From Deltaproteobacteria bacterium YD0425bin51 (GTDB lineage: Bacteria > Desulfobacterota > Desulfobacteria > Desulfobacterales > YD0425bin51), in NCBI GenBank assembly GCA_002753225.1, contig PDZS01000012.1, positions 36,682 through 100,681 on the forward strand: a stretch of 64,000 bases of DNA, in the 5' to 3' direction. Shown here in pieces: positions 38,493 through 46,784 of this stretch. The position numbers and the translations under genes were made by a program. The number at the start of each line of letters is the position of its first letter. The stretch's first letter is position 1. The notes under the pieces are model-generated. The model did no database searches and was not told the DNA's origin. It saw only the letters and a program-made list of their open reading frames with translations.

Positions 38493-39380
38493 CTATATAT
38501 TGCTTTCTGGCTGTGGTAAACAATTTACCATAACTCTTTCCAAATTTTTAATTTCCTCAAAAAGATTTTTCTTAACCATATTAGCAATCATATTTGCATC
38601 TTTAATAGTTTGTTTTGCTTCTACACATATATCAATATCTATCCAAAGCTTTTCACCAATATATCTTGTTTTTAAATCATGAATAGATAAAACTCCTTCT
38701 GTTCCGAACGCTAAACTTTTAATTTTTTTAGCGTATATATCATTTGCAGAATAATCCATTAGTCCTTTTACTGAAACGATTAAGCTTTCAATTGTAATTT
38801 TAAAAATTACAATTACAACTATAATTGCAGCAAGAGGATCTAAAAAAAGGAGTCCTGCCTGAGATCCTAAAACTCCTAAAGCTATAACAATTGATAAAAC
38901 AGAGTCTATTCTTATGCCAATATTATGAGAAATCATTTTTTGTTTATTCATCTGCAATCCACCACTCTGCATATATTTAGACAAAATCTCATTGCCAGCA
39001 ATGGATAAAATTGCCATAAATAAAGCTCCAATATGGGGAGGGGTTGTTGTTTTTTTAATAAATAAATAGCTTATTGCATCAAAAAACCAAAAAGCAGCAA
39101 ATATTAAGATTGAAAGCATTATAAATCCTGAAACAATGAACTCAATCTTTCCATAACCGTAATGATATTCGCTATTGCTTTTTTTATCATGAATTTTAAG
39201 GTTTAAAATTATTATAATAGATGTAACTGTGTTTACTAAAGAATTAAGACTTCCAGCTATAAATCCCATGCTCCCGCTTAAAATTCCAACAATAAATTTT
39301 AATACAGCAGAAAAAATATTTGATGATAAACTAATTACTGCTAATTTTTGATCGGATTGTATACATTGTTTTTGTTTCAT
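38493..39380 (-). CDS. Cation diffusion facilitator relative with degenerate metal site
   Basis: A 295-residue CDF-fold protein: six transmembrane helices (with GFIAGSLNSLVNTVTS in helix 2) and a cytoplasmic C-terminal domain (from about 210). The canonical acidic/His transport site is decayed: helix 2 has Asn46 and Asn50 where D/HxxxD is usual, and helix 5 has Gly155 with Asp159 instead of H/DxxxD. Active transport of Zn/Fe is therefore doubtful; a scaffold role, as proposed for MamM/MamB interactions, is possible. It heads the minus-strand operon that runs to 35025. Confidence 0.82.
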   Translation of the reverse strand: MKQKQCIQSDQKLAVISLSSNIFSAVLKFIVGILSGSMGFIAGSLNSLVNTVTSIIIILNLKIHDKKSNSEYHYGYGKIEFIVSGFIMLSILIFAAFWFFDAISYLFIKKTTTPPHIGALFMAILSIAGNEILSKYMQSGGLQMNKQKMISHNIGIRIDSVLSIVIALGVLGSQAGLLFLDPLAAIIVVIVIFKITIESLIVSVKGLMDYSANDIYAKKIKSLAFGTEGVLSIHDLKTRYIGEKLWIDIDICVEAKQTIKDANMIANMVKKNLFEEIKNLERVMVNCLPQPESNI

Positions 39381-39493
39381 AGTTCTATTCTTCTATAATT
39401 GTCTTTTTAAAATGTTAATGATAATATTATTTATAATTTAGAAAATATATGATGTTAAGAGATTAGATGTCAACCAAAAAAACGGATTAAAAT

Positions 39494-40225
39494 ATGAGAG
39501 TTTTAAAAGCAAAAGGAAATAATAATTGTGACTATATAGGTATTTCTAGAATCTACTATAAAAATCCTGACGTTTTTGAAAATAAAAAGAAAATTATTTA
39601 TCCTGATAGCGATGGCAAACGAATGGCAGATAATACTAAACAATTCAATTGGATTGTCAAAATTAAAGAAAACCTAGAAGCAATGTTTGCTGATAATAAA
39701 GACGTATTTATAGCTGGAGATTTGCTTTGGTACCCTGTAGAAGGCAATAATAAACTTAGAATGGCTCCTGATGCAATGGTTGTTTTTGGTAGACCTAAGG
39801 GCTATAGAGGGTCATATAAAATGTGGGAAGAAGATAATGTTTCTCCTCAAGTAGTTTTTGAGATACTTTCCCCCTGTAATACACGAAAAGAAATGGAACG
39901 CAAATTGGAATTTTATGAAAAATATGGTGTAGAAGAGTATTATGAATATGATCCTGATAAGATTAAATTAAAAATATGGGTAAGAGTTAAAAATAAGCTC
40001 ACTAAAATTGAAAATACTGACGTATGGATAAGTCCTAAATTGAAAATAAGATTTGAAATTAATAATGATGATTTATCCATTTTTAAGCCTGATGGAAGTT
40101 CATTTCTTACAACTATAGAAATAGATAAAGAATTAAGAAATACACAACAAGATTTGGAATTAGAGCGTCAAAAGGCTAAAAAATTAGCTGAAAAGCTGAA
40201 AGAGTTAGGAATTGAGATTGAATAA
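39494..40225 (+). CDS. Uma2-family endonuclease-like protein
   Basis: A 243-residue protein of the Uma2/DUF820 restriction-endonuclease-like fold. Characteristic pieces: APDAMVVFGRPKG near residue 95, VVFEILSPCNTRKEMERKLEFYEKYGV split over about 115-150, and a C-terminal coiled tail (about 205-243). Such genes are very common in filamentous or multicellular bacteria and often occur in accessory regions; activity is rarely known. Its 3' end overlaps the AAA+ gene. Direction is opposite to both flanking magnetosome-linked operons. Confidence 0.85.
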   Translation: MRVLKAKGNNNCDYIGISRIYYKNPDVFENKKKIIYPDSDGKRMADNTKQFNWIVKIKENLEAMFADNKDVFIAGDLLWYPVEGNNKLRMAPDAMVVFGRPKGYRGSYKMWEEDNVSPQVVFEILSPCNTRKEMERKLEFYEKYGVEEYYEYDPDKIKLKIWVRVKNKLTKIENTDVWISPKLKIRFEINNDDLSIFKPDGSSFLTTIEIDKELRNTQQDLELERQKAKKLAEKLKELGIEIE

Positions 40226-41726
40226 TTTTCTTATAGAAATTAATGACAAACAAACTTTTTTTAAAGATCATCTTATATTCTCTGAAAAAGATTTAATAGA
40301 ATCGATGCAGAAAGCAGGAAAAAATCCTGTAACACCTTTAATTGTTAAGAAAATAGAGAAAAAAGCAAAGGAAAAAGGCTGCAATATTAATATTTCCGAA
40401 GCTGAAATTTTTCGTATAGCAAAAGAGATTCTTATTGAAAAACAAGGAACAGCTTCTATACCTGTTCGTAAAATAGAAAAAGAAAAACAAGCGACTTCTC
40501 TGCACATAATTCAATATAGTAATTCTGTAGAAGATATTGAATCACTTTCTGCTTCAATAAGGGATAAAGGAAATATTCCAATTGTATGGTGCAAAGCAAG
40601 AGGATTTATTATTAATAATCCTACATCTGAAAATATTATCAATCAAGATACGTTAAAAGACCCAATAGAACTAATCAAATTTATTATAGCAAAACCTCAA
40701 GAACGCCTCTCTTATATTTTGGAAGATTTTCACCATTATATTGGCGAAAAAGATAGCATTAATCCAAATGTAGGTGAAATACGCTCACTTATAAAAGACT
40801 TGCATCGTAATTTAAAAGGAAGAAATGAGAGCATATATTTATTTGTTCCTAGTTCTTATGAACTACCTTTTGAGCTAATGCCGCTTTTTAATAACAGTTC
40901 TCAAAAATCTAAAAATATAAAACATAAACTTTTAGATAGATTCGGAAAGCATTTAACTGATCCTGAGTATATATCGCGAAAAAAGCCTATAATAGGCGTT
41001 GGACATATTATAGATCGAGTGATTCAGATACTAGCACAGATGGAATCAAATAACCCTTTGTTAGTAGGTCATCCTGGTGTTGGTAAAACTGCCATAGTTG
41101 AAGGACTAGCAAAATCAATAGTAGATGGTAAGGTATCTCATAATCTAAAGAATAAAAAACTGTATCTGCTATCCTTAAACAGTCTTGTTGCTGGGACAAA
41201 ATACAGAGGTGATTTTGAAATAAGGCTTGAAGGCTTGATGGAAGAAGTAACTGCTCAAAAAGACAATATAATTATTTTTATTGATGAAATTCATACTTTG
41301 CTTGATGCTGGAGCTACAGAGACATCAATAGGAGCTGGTGATATTTTAAAGCCCCTTCTTGCTAGAGGGGAGTTTCCTTGCATAGGAGCAACAACTCAAG
41401 ATGGAGTAGAATATTTTTCTAAAGATAAAGCTTTACTTAGAAGATTTAAAAGAGTGATTGTTAATCCTGCTACACCAAATGAGGCTATAGAAATATTAAG
41501 GGGGATTGTCAATTGTTTTGAAAAGCACCATAAATTAAAAATAGAAGACTCTGCTTTGACTTCAGCAGTTTACTTAAGTGAAAAGCATATTCTGCAGGAA
41601 TATCTTCCTGGAAAAGCTATAGCCCTTATTGATGGAGCTTCTGCATTCTGTAGTATGCGCGGAAAAAGCGTTGTTAAAAAAGAAGACATTTTGGCTGAAA
41701 TGGAAAAGATTACAATAACTTCCTAG
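40218..41726 (+). CDS. Single-ring AAA+ ATPase related to ClpA/ClpB first domain
   Basis: About 502 residues. The start is uncertain: TTG 40218 has AGGA 7 bases upstream; TTG 40212 is two codons earlier. A unique N-terminal region (1-240) is followed by one Clp D1-type AAA+ domain (about 245-500): Walker A GHPGVGKTAIVEGLA, pore loop GTKYRGDFE, Walker B IIIFIDEIHTLL, GATTQDG sensor, arginine finger in KALLRRFKR. The second ring, middle domain and Clp N-domain of true ClpA/B are absent. It may be a remodeller for neighbouring assemblies. Ends overlap the convergent ParA-like gene by 17 bases. Confidence 0.85.
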   Translation: MNNFLIEINDKQTFFKDHLIFSEKDLIESMQKAGKNPVTPLIVKKIEKKAKEKGCNINISEAEIFRIAKEILIEKQGTASIPVRKIEKEKQATSLHIIQYSNSVEDIESLSASIRDKGNIPIVWCKARGFIINNPTSENIINQDTLKDPIELIKFIIAKPQERLSYILEDFHHYIGEKDSINPNVGEIRSLIKDLHRNLKGRNESIYLFVPSSYELPFELMPLFNNSSQKSKNIKHKLLDRFGKHLTDPEYISRKKPIIGVGHIIDRVIQILAQMESNNPLLVGHPGVGKTAIVEGLAKSIVDGKVSHNLKNKKLYLLSLNSLVAGTKYRGDFEIRLEGLMEEVTAQKDNIIIFIDEIHTLLDAGATETSIGAGDILKPLLARGEFPCIGATTQDGVEYFSKDKALLRRFKRVIVNPATPNEAIEILRGIVNCFEKHHKLKIEDSALTSAVYLSEKHILQEYLPGKAIALIDGASAFCSMRGKSVVKKEDILAEMEKITITS

Positions 41727-42606
41727 CTATTATGTTCATATCCTTAGCAAATAACGATTCAGGTGCATGGAGTATAACTGGTTTCATTTTAGCAATAGCT
41801 ATTTGAACGTTATTATCCTCTCTTATGGTCCTAATTGTGCTGGTTTTTATATTTAAATACTGGCTCATCAGATTTTGAATCACTTTTCCGCTGTTAGCAT
41901 CTTGTTCTGATTTTACTCTGTTCACTATGATTATACTTTTAAAGTTGTCTAAAATCTTTTCTATTGATTTAGAAGCTTCAACATCAATTTCTTTAGCATA
42001 GGTTAAAAAGCCTTCCATTGTTTTCAAATGCGGGTTTGCGTTAAAGTCTTTTGCTTGTTCTAAAAGTTCAATGATAGCGTTATTTTTTTTAAATTGTAAA
42101 TTAAGCCTCCTGAAAATCATTGTTTTTATAAAACTATAGACATTTAATAAAGAAGGTATTTCTGGAGTAGTAATTAGAAGCCCTTCCTTTGCAATAATTA
42201 AGAAATCAACAACATTGTTCGATGCTCCAGCGCCAAGGTCAAGAAGAATGAAATCCCCTTTTAAATCAGAGAGATTTCTAATAAGTTTTAATTTCTTATT
42301 ATAATCAAGATTGGCAATACCCGGAATATCGCCTCCACAGATAATTCCTAGATTTTTCAGATGAGTTTCGCAAACAATATCTGAAAGGCTTTTTACTTTG
42401 TTTAAAATAAAATCATCAAGCCTGAATTTAGGCTGTTTTAAACCAAATATTGTATGAAGGTTTGATGCTCCTAAATCAAGGTCAACTGCTATAACATCTT
42501 TTCCTAAATTAGATAAAGCTATCGCAAGATTTGCTGATATTGTGGTTTTGCCGACGCCACCTTTTGGCCCGACAATAGCCACAATACGTTTTGAGATTTC
42601 CATCAC
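41710..42606 (-). CDS. ParA/MinD-family ATPase (CpaE/FlhG-like)
   Basis: A 298-residue deviant-Walker ATPase: IVGPKGGVGKTTISANLA (Walker A' near residues 11-28), IAVDLDLGASNLH and LLDLGAGASNN switch motifs, all intact. FlhG/CpaE-type proteins place structures at defined cell sites. It is preceded by a receiver-like gene with a 4-base overlap, which together look like a split CpaE/TadZ. It closes the long coiled-coil/actin operon, so a role in positioning magnetosome chains or segregating them is a reasonable inference. Confidence 0.88.
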   Translation of the reverse strand: MMEISKRIVAIVGPKGGVGKTTISANLAIALSNLGKDVIAVDLDLGASNLHTIFGLKQPKFRLDDFILNKVKSLSDIVCETHLKNLGIICGGDIPGIANLDYNKKLKLIRNLSDLKGDFILLDLGAGASNNVVDFLIIAKEGLLITTPEIPSLLNVYSFIKTMIFRRLNLQFKKNNAIIELLEQAKDFNANPHLKTMEGFLTYAKEIDVEASKSIEKILDNFKSIIIVNRVKSEQDANSGKVIQNLMSQYLNIKTSTIRTIREDNNVQIAIAKMKPVILHAPESLFAKDMNIIARKLL

Positions 42607-42953
42607 AAATTTAAAAATTGTTTAAGGTTTTCATACATACTATCATTATTAGCAGGCTCTTCTTGAGATAAAAGCTCTTTTACCTCTGATATAATCATTT
42701 CAGGCACAAAAGGATCAGACAGCCACAATACCTTATTTATTCCCATTTCTATAACCATTTGATTTACTAGGTTTATCTCATTTTTAATAGTATCTTTTGA
42801 GTCTATAACTAAAAGATTAGGTTTATATTTTAATATAGCGTCTTTTAATTCATATATTCTACTTGTTAAAATAGACTTAATACTGCTCCGCTCTAATATT
42901 TTTTGAGTTATTCCACCTCTAATTTTATTTATTGAATAAATTACTACGTCCAT
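42603..42953 (-). CDS. Receiver-like protein without phosphorylation motif (CpaE N-domain-like)
   Basis: A 116-residue alpha/beta protein (VVIYSINKIRGG start, LLVIDSKDTIKN centre, INKVLWLSD) with the alternation of a receiver domain but no convincing Asp/Lys phosphorylation set. The 4-base ATGA overlap with the ParA-like gene recalls CpaE/TadZ, in which an atypical receiver precedes the ATPase and directs polar localisation. It follows the actin-like gene by 11 bases. Confidence 0.65.
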   Translation of the reverse strand: MDVVIYSINKIRGGITQKILERSSIKSILTSRIYELKDAILKYKPNLLVIDSKDTIKNEINLVNQMVIEMGINKVLWLSDPFVPEMIISEVKELLSQEEPANNDSMYENLKQFLNL

Positions 42954-42964
42954 TTTGACGTTTT

Positions 42965-44146
42965 TTATTTCATCTCAGTCATAGCCATTAATAAAGCCCC
43001 TTTTGCAACAGCGTTTAATGGATCCTCTGACATTCTGACTTCTGAAATTTCAACTGGAAGTTTATATCTTTTTAAAGTTCTTTCAAAACGTTCTTTAAGT
43101 CCTCTAGGCATTGATGTTCCACCACTTAAAACAATGGGAATTGGTTTTGAAACCATAGGAATTTGATCCGAAGAAAATAAAACTCTCTGGAGGCTGTCTA
43201 AAAGTTTAATGATTAAATCTTCATAGAAAACATGAAGCGCAGTAAGAATTCTATCTTTTGGATCTTTCAAAAGATCAAGCTGTTCTTCTTTAATAGATTT
43301 TATTTTTGTTGCAGGCTCATTAACTGACAATCCTGCCATAGAGTCAATGTAGTCACCTGCAAATTGAATGCTGTAAGTAATGACTGGAAAAGATAAATAA
43401 GATAGACAGATATTGCACATTCCTCCGCCCATGCTTATTCCTATTCCTGTATAATCATCTTTAGAAAGCTCAGATAAAACTACAGCCATTGCTTCATTTA
43501 TTGTTATTGGAGCATAACCCATACTGCCTAGGAACCTTTTAATTACAGATTCATGATAAACTACACTTCCTTTTCCTTTTAAAGGTTCACCTGGAATTGC
43601 AAAACATAATGTTTCACCTAAATTTTTAGGTCTATTTATAAGTGAAAGTATAACAGCCTGAACAACAGTAATTGCATCTTTTTCATCATTGCTTAAAATT
43701 CCGCTATTTATTGATCTTTTTGTACTAGTGTTAAACATATGGGCAAAATTATCTGCTGAAAAACCAAAAATATAAAAATAGTTATCCTGCTCAAAAAACA
43801 GAATCTCATTTTTTAAAAGAATACTTTTTGCAAATTTTGACTTAGGAATAGTAAAAAAGGCATTTAGCTGTTTTACAGTATGAATATGGTTTCTCTCATT
43901 TTCAGCTGCTACTACAAAGCTTGTTCCAATATCTAAACCAACAGGACCTGATGGGCTTTCAGCAATTTTTCCAATCTCTTTGTCTACTGCAATAACAGGT
44001 TTTTGACCAGCTTTTGAAGCTTTTTCCATTAGTTTGTCTTCTTTTTTGTCATCACTATCTCTACCAATATCAATTTTTTTTAATTCTTGACTTCTAAGTT
44101 CAGCTAAACGCTCTTGAAGATCTTTTAATTCTTTTCCTTCAGCCAT
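42965..44146 (-). CDS. mad28: Actin-like protein of deltaproteobacterial magnetosome type
   Basis: 393 residues. An N-terminal charged/coiled extension (about 1-45) precedes an actin/MreB-fold ATPase: phosphate-1 loop GLDIGTSF (70-77), connect-1 NEAMAVVLSEL (218-228), phosphate-2 GIGISMGGG (234-242), adenosine motif IVLSGGTSMPRG (338-349). The coiled extension and the surrounding coiled-coil genes match what is described for Mad28 of magnetotactic deltaproteobacteria, and separate it from MreB and MamK. Name by recognition, not by search. Likely forms filaments that organise magnetosomes. Neighbours: STAS gene upstream, CpaE-like pair downstream. Confidence 0.7.
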   Translation of the reverse strand: MAEGKELKDLQERLAELRSQELKKIDIGRDSDDKKEDKLMEKASKAGQKPVIAVDKEIGKIAESPSGPVGLDIGTSFVVAAENERNHIHTVKQLNAFFTIPKSKFAKSILLKNEILFFEQDNYFYIFGFSADNFAHMFNTSTKRSINSGILSNDEKDAITVVQAVILSLINRPKNLGETLCFAIPGEPLKGKGSVVYHESVIKRFLGSMGYAPITINEAMAVVLSELSKDDYTGIGISMGGGMCNICLSYLSFPVITYSIQFAGDYIDSMAGLSVNEPATKIKSIKEEQLDLLKDPKDRILTALHVFYEDLIIKLLDSLQRVLFSSDQIPMVSKPIPIVLSGGTSMPRGLKERFERTLKRYKLPVEISEVRMSEDPLNAVAKGALLMAMTEMK

Positions 44147-44178
44147 TTTTATCCTCCATTATTCTTCAATAGTTCATT

Positions 44179-44484
44179 TTATGTTATGTTAAAGAGTTTT
44201 TCAAACTTTGCGATGCTAAGTATATTTTTAACATAAGGTTTTGAATTAACAATATCTATTTTTGCTTTATCTCCTCCTGCTCGCTGCCTAAGAACTAAAA
44301 GCATTCCTAGAGCTGTACTGTCTATGTATTCAACATCAGCCATGTTTACTACCACCTGAGAAACAGAACCAATTTTATCTTTATAAGAATCTGTAAATAG
44401 TTTATGGGCACTTATTTCAAAGCGTCCGCTTAATGTTATTGTCAAAGTTTTTCCATCTGCTGAAATTTGACTATTTATTGCCAT
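44179..44484 (-). CDS. STAS-domain anti-sigma-factor antagonist-like protein
   Basis: A 101-residue single STAS domain (ADGKTLTITLSGRFEIS start; MADVEYIDSTALGMLL near 46-61 with the phosphorylatable Ser of the DSTALG motif; AKFEKLFNI end). Such proteins switch partners when a serine kinase phosphorylates them and a PP2C phosphatase removes the phosphate. Three PP2C proteins and one RsbW-like ATPase domain lie 10-27 kb away in this window. Its place just upstream of the actin-like gene suggests control of cytoskeletal assembly rather than of a sigma factor, which is inference. Confidence 0.9.
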   Translation of the reverse strand: MAINSQISADGKTLTITLSGRFEISAHKLFTDSYKDKIGSVSQVVVNMADVEYIDSTALGMLLVLRQRAGGDKAKIDIVNSKPYVKNILSIAKFEKLFNIT

Positions 44485-44508
44485 TTTTATAAATCTCCTT
44501 AAAATAAA

Positions 44509-44883
44509 TTATACATACCACTCATATTCTGTATTTTTTAATAACAGATTTTGAAATTTAGTATCTAAACCAAGAAAAGTATCAGTAAATTCAATAAAAA
44601 CATCAAAGGCAATGTTTTTTGCTTTTTCTATTAGATACATATTCCCTAAGTTTTGAGTCTCTCCATTGCTTTTATATATATACTGACGAAAAATATTTGC
44701 TTTATTTTTAGGGTCATAAAAAGCAAATTTTATTTCTTTTGCAATATTATCCAAAAAAACATATTTTATATCACGAAGCAATTTAACCCTTTGTACAGAC
44801 GGAATAATTGAAAAATTTTTATTTATGATCTCAAGGTCTGCTTGAATTTGTAAAATCAATTTATCAATACCCAAATTTTTCAT
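44509..44883 (-). CDS. Hypothetical protein of coiled-coil/actin operon
   Basis: A 124-residue soluble protein, mixed helix and strand, that I do not recognise. It has a basic/aromatic centre (AKEIKFAFYDPKNKANIFRQ) and ends EYEWYV. Its start overlaps the upstream coiled-coil gene by 4 bases (ATGA), and the STAS gene follows after 24 bases. The tight packing supports it being real and co-expressed. Confidence 0.65.
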   Translation of the reverse strand: MKNLGIDKLILQIQADLEIINKNFSIIPSVQRVKLLRDIKYVFLDNIAKEIKFAFYDPKNKANIFRQYIYKSNGETQNLGNMYLIEKAKNIAFDVFIEFTDTFLGLDTKFQNLLLKNTEYEWYV

Positions 44884-45395
44884 CTTTTCCTAAACATAAT
44901 TGCGACCTCCATTCTATTTTGGGTGTCAACAAATTCTTTATAAACTTTTTTTAATGCAACACTATACCATTTTAAATTAGGAAATTTAATTTCCTTATCA
45001 CGAATTATTTTATCAATTTCATTTTGTATAGCATCTACTTTTTTCATAACACTTGATTTTTCATCTATAATGTCTGAAAGCTCATCTTTTAATGTCTCAT
45101 TTAATTTTAGGCTTGCTTCTTTATCTTCTTTTACTGCTTTTATTGATAGATGAAGCTCATCAATTTCAGAGATTCTTGTTTCTTTAAGCTTCTTTAATTT
45201 TTCTATATTATTTATAGATTCGTTATTTTGACCCTCGTATGAAGCTATATACCTTTCAGCAGAAGATATGGCAATATCCATCCCTTCTAATTCCCGTGTT
45301 AAAGTCTCAAGCTGGTTTTTAAATTTTGCATTTTCTAATTCCAAAAAAGACTTCATCCTTAAGGCTTCTTCGTATTCATGGTCATGTTCATTCAT
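44880..45395 (-). CDS. Coiled-coil protein
   Basis: 171 residues, nearly all heptad-rich coiled coil (about 5-135), with a basic C-terminal segment (KFPNLKWYSVALKKVYKEF). No membrane segment. Overlaps its upstream neighbour by 8 bases and its downstream one by 4. It belongs to the run of coiled-coil genes that, in magnetotactic deltaproteobacteria, accompany mad28 (Mad20-Mad26-type proteins); the exact counterpart cannot be assigned by eye. Confidence 0.75.
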   Translation of the reverse strand: MNEHDHEYEEALRMKSFLELENAKFKNQLETLTRELEGMDIAISSAERYIASYEGQNNESINNIEKLKKLKETRISEIDELHLSIKAVKEDKEASLKLNETLKDELSDIIDEKSSVMKKVDAIQNEIDKIIRDKEIKFPNLKWYSVALKKVYKEFVDTQNRMEVAIMFRKR

Positions 45396-46218
45396 TTAAG
45401 CTATTGCCCTCCTCCTCATTATGGCTAACATAAAAAGACCTTTTGGCTTGCATCTTTGTATCTGTTACTGCAGCATGTAACTCTTTTAGGGCTTCTCTTG
45501 AATTTTTAAGCTCTTTCATCAAACTAAACTTTTCACTTAATGATTCTTTTAAATCATTCTCTAGGGTTTTTATTTTTTCAGCATTTACTATCTTTTCACC
45601 TTTTAAAGTATTTATTTCACTTTCATATTGGCTGATTCTTTCTAAACTAGAGTTTAGCCTGGATTCTAAAAAATTGATTTCAGATATAAAATCTCTTTTC
45701 TGTTCTTCTAAATCTTTGCTCCGTTCTTTATTGTGGCTAAATGCTTTTTGAGTTTTACTTATCTTATCTTTTAGTTCACGAATTATAATTTGAGAGTTAT
45801 TTCTTTCATCAATCAAATGATCCATTTCAATCTGCAAAGCTCTTTTAGAAGGGAGTTCTTCTTCCATTTGACGTATAACTTCCTCAAGTTTTAATTTTTC
45901 ATTTTTTAATTCAGATATAATATTTTTTGCATCTTTTAAATCTTTATCTAGAACCACATTTATTTTAAGAACACTTTCAAGCTGGGATTCCATATTTTTT
46001 ATAACCATAAACATATCATTTATGGTTTTTTCTAAGTCTACAGAATAGACTCCCTGTTTTAGAAGCTCTACTTCTTTTATCTTAGGAATACGAAGAATTA
46101 CCTGCTTTTTTAAATCTATCTTAGGCGCTGCGGTATCAACTTTTTCGTAAACATCTTTATCTGCGCTTTCTGTATATATATATTCTTCTCTTTTTAAAGC
46201 TGTATCAACTAGCGTCAT
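45388..46218 (-). CDS. Coiled-coil protein with basic N-terminal region
   Basis: 276 residues. Residues 1-70 are not coiled (contains KKQVILRIPKIKEVELLKQG), residues about 75-250 form a long coiled coil, and the tail is short and charged (FYVSHNEEEG). The unique N-terminus could be the binding part and the coil the spacer or polymerising part. Member of the coiled-coil/actin operon, 11 bases after the previous gene and overlapping the next by 8. Confidence 0.75.
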   Translation of the reverse strand: MTLVDTALKREEYIYTESADKDVYEKVDTAAPKIDLKKQVILRIPKIKEVELLKQGVYSVDLEKTINDMFMVIKNMESQLESVLKINVVLDKDLKDAKNIISELKNEKLKLEEVIRQMEEELPSKRALQIEMDHLIDERNNSQIIIRELKDKISKTQKAFSHNKERSKDLEEQKRDFISEINFLESRLNSSLERISQYESEINTLKGEKIVNAEKIKTLENDLKESLSEKFSLMKELKNSREALKELHAAVTDTKMQAKRSFYVSHNEEEGNSLNE

Positions 46219-46229
46219 AAATACCTCTT

Positions 46230-46784
46230 TTAATTTTTTTTGTTTTTATAATAATTTATTTTAACATTTTTTTCTATACCTTGCATCCTATCATAAAGGT
46301 CTTTTAAAGATACAATTGCTTGACCAATTATTTCATCTATCATTTCAAGATCAGATGATTTGCCTGGAGCCTTACTTTTAAGCATATTCATCCTTTCTAT
46401 CAGAGAGCTGGTCTCACCCTTTATAAATCCTATATCATTCATAGATGAGCCTAAAAGCAAAATATTTGCTTCAAGATCAGAGGCGACTTTATTGTATTTT
46501 TCATTTAATTTTTCTTTTTCTGATTCAAGAAAAGTGAGTTCATTTAAAAGGCTTTTTTCATGAGTTTGTACTATAGCAAGCTTTTTTCTCAATTCATCAG
46601 ATTTGCCAAAAACCTTCTGACTTTTAATTTTTCTTTCTGAAATAAAATTTTGAAGGTTTTTTATTTTATTAGCCATTGAACTATTAGATTCTTCAAGCTT
46701 TGCATTTTCGGTTTGTAACATCTCTGCTGTTAAAATTTCAGATGCTTCAACAAATTCTGATTTATTAGATTCAGTTGCTATCAT
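46230..46784 (-). CDS. Coiled-coil protein
   Basis: 184 residues, coiled coil over about 15-115 and a second helical section (about 120-170), ending in a strongly basic NYYKNKKN tail. No recognised domain. Its start overlaps the stop of the HEAT-repeat gene (ATGA), indicating coupled translation. Part of the magnetosome-associated coiled-coil series. Confidence 0.72.
   Translation of the reverse strand: MIATESNKSEFVEASEILTAEMLQTENAKLEESNSSMANKIKNLQNFISERKIKSQKVFGKSDELRKKLAIVQTHEKSLLNELTFLESEKEKLNEKYNKVASDLEANILLLGSSMNDIGFIKGETSSLIERMNMLKSKAPGKSSDLEMIDEIIGQAIVSLKDLYDRMQGIEKNVKINYYKNKKN

Noticed and set aside
37545..39380. Reading the CDF-like gene as a functional MamM
   Set aside because: Three of four usual metal-site positions are replaced, and operon partners are not known mam genes; kept as CDF relative without symbol.
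45443..45751. Plus-strand Ser/Phe-rich frame opposite a coiled-coil gene
   Set aside because: Antisense of Lys/Glu-rich coiled coils regularly gives such open frames; nothing supports translation.
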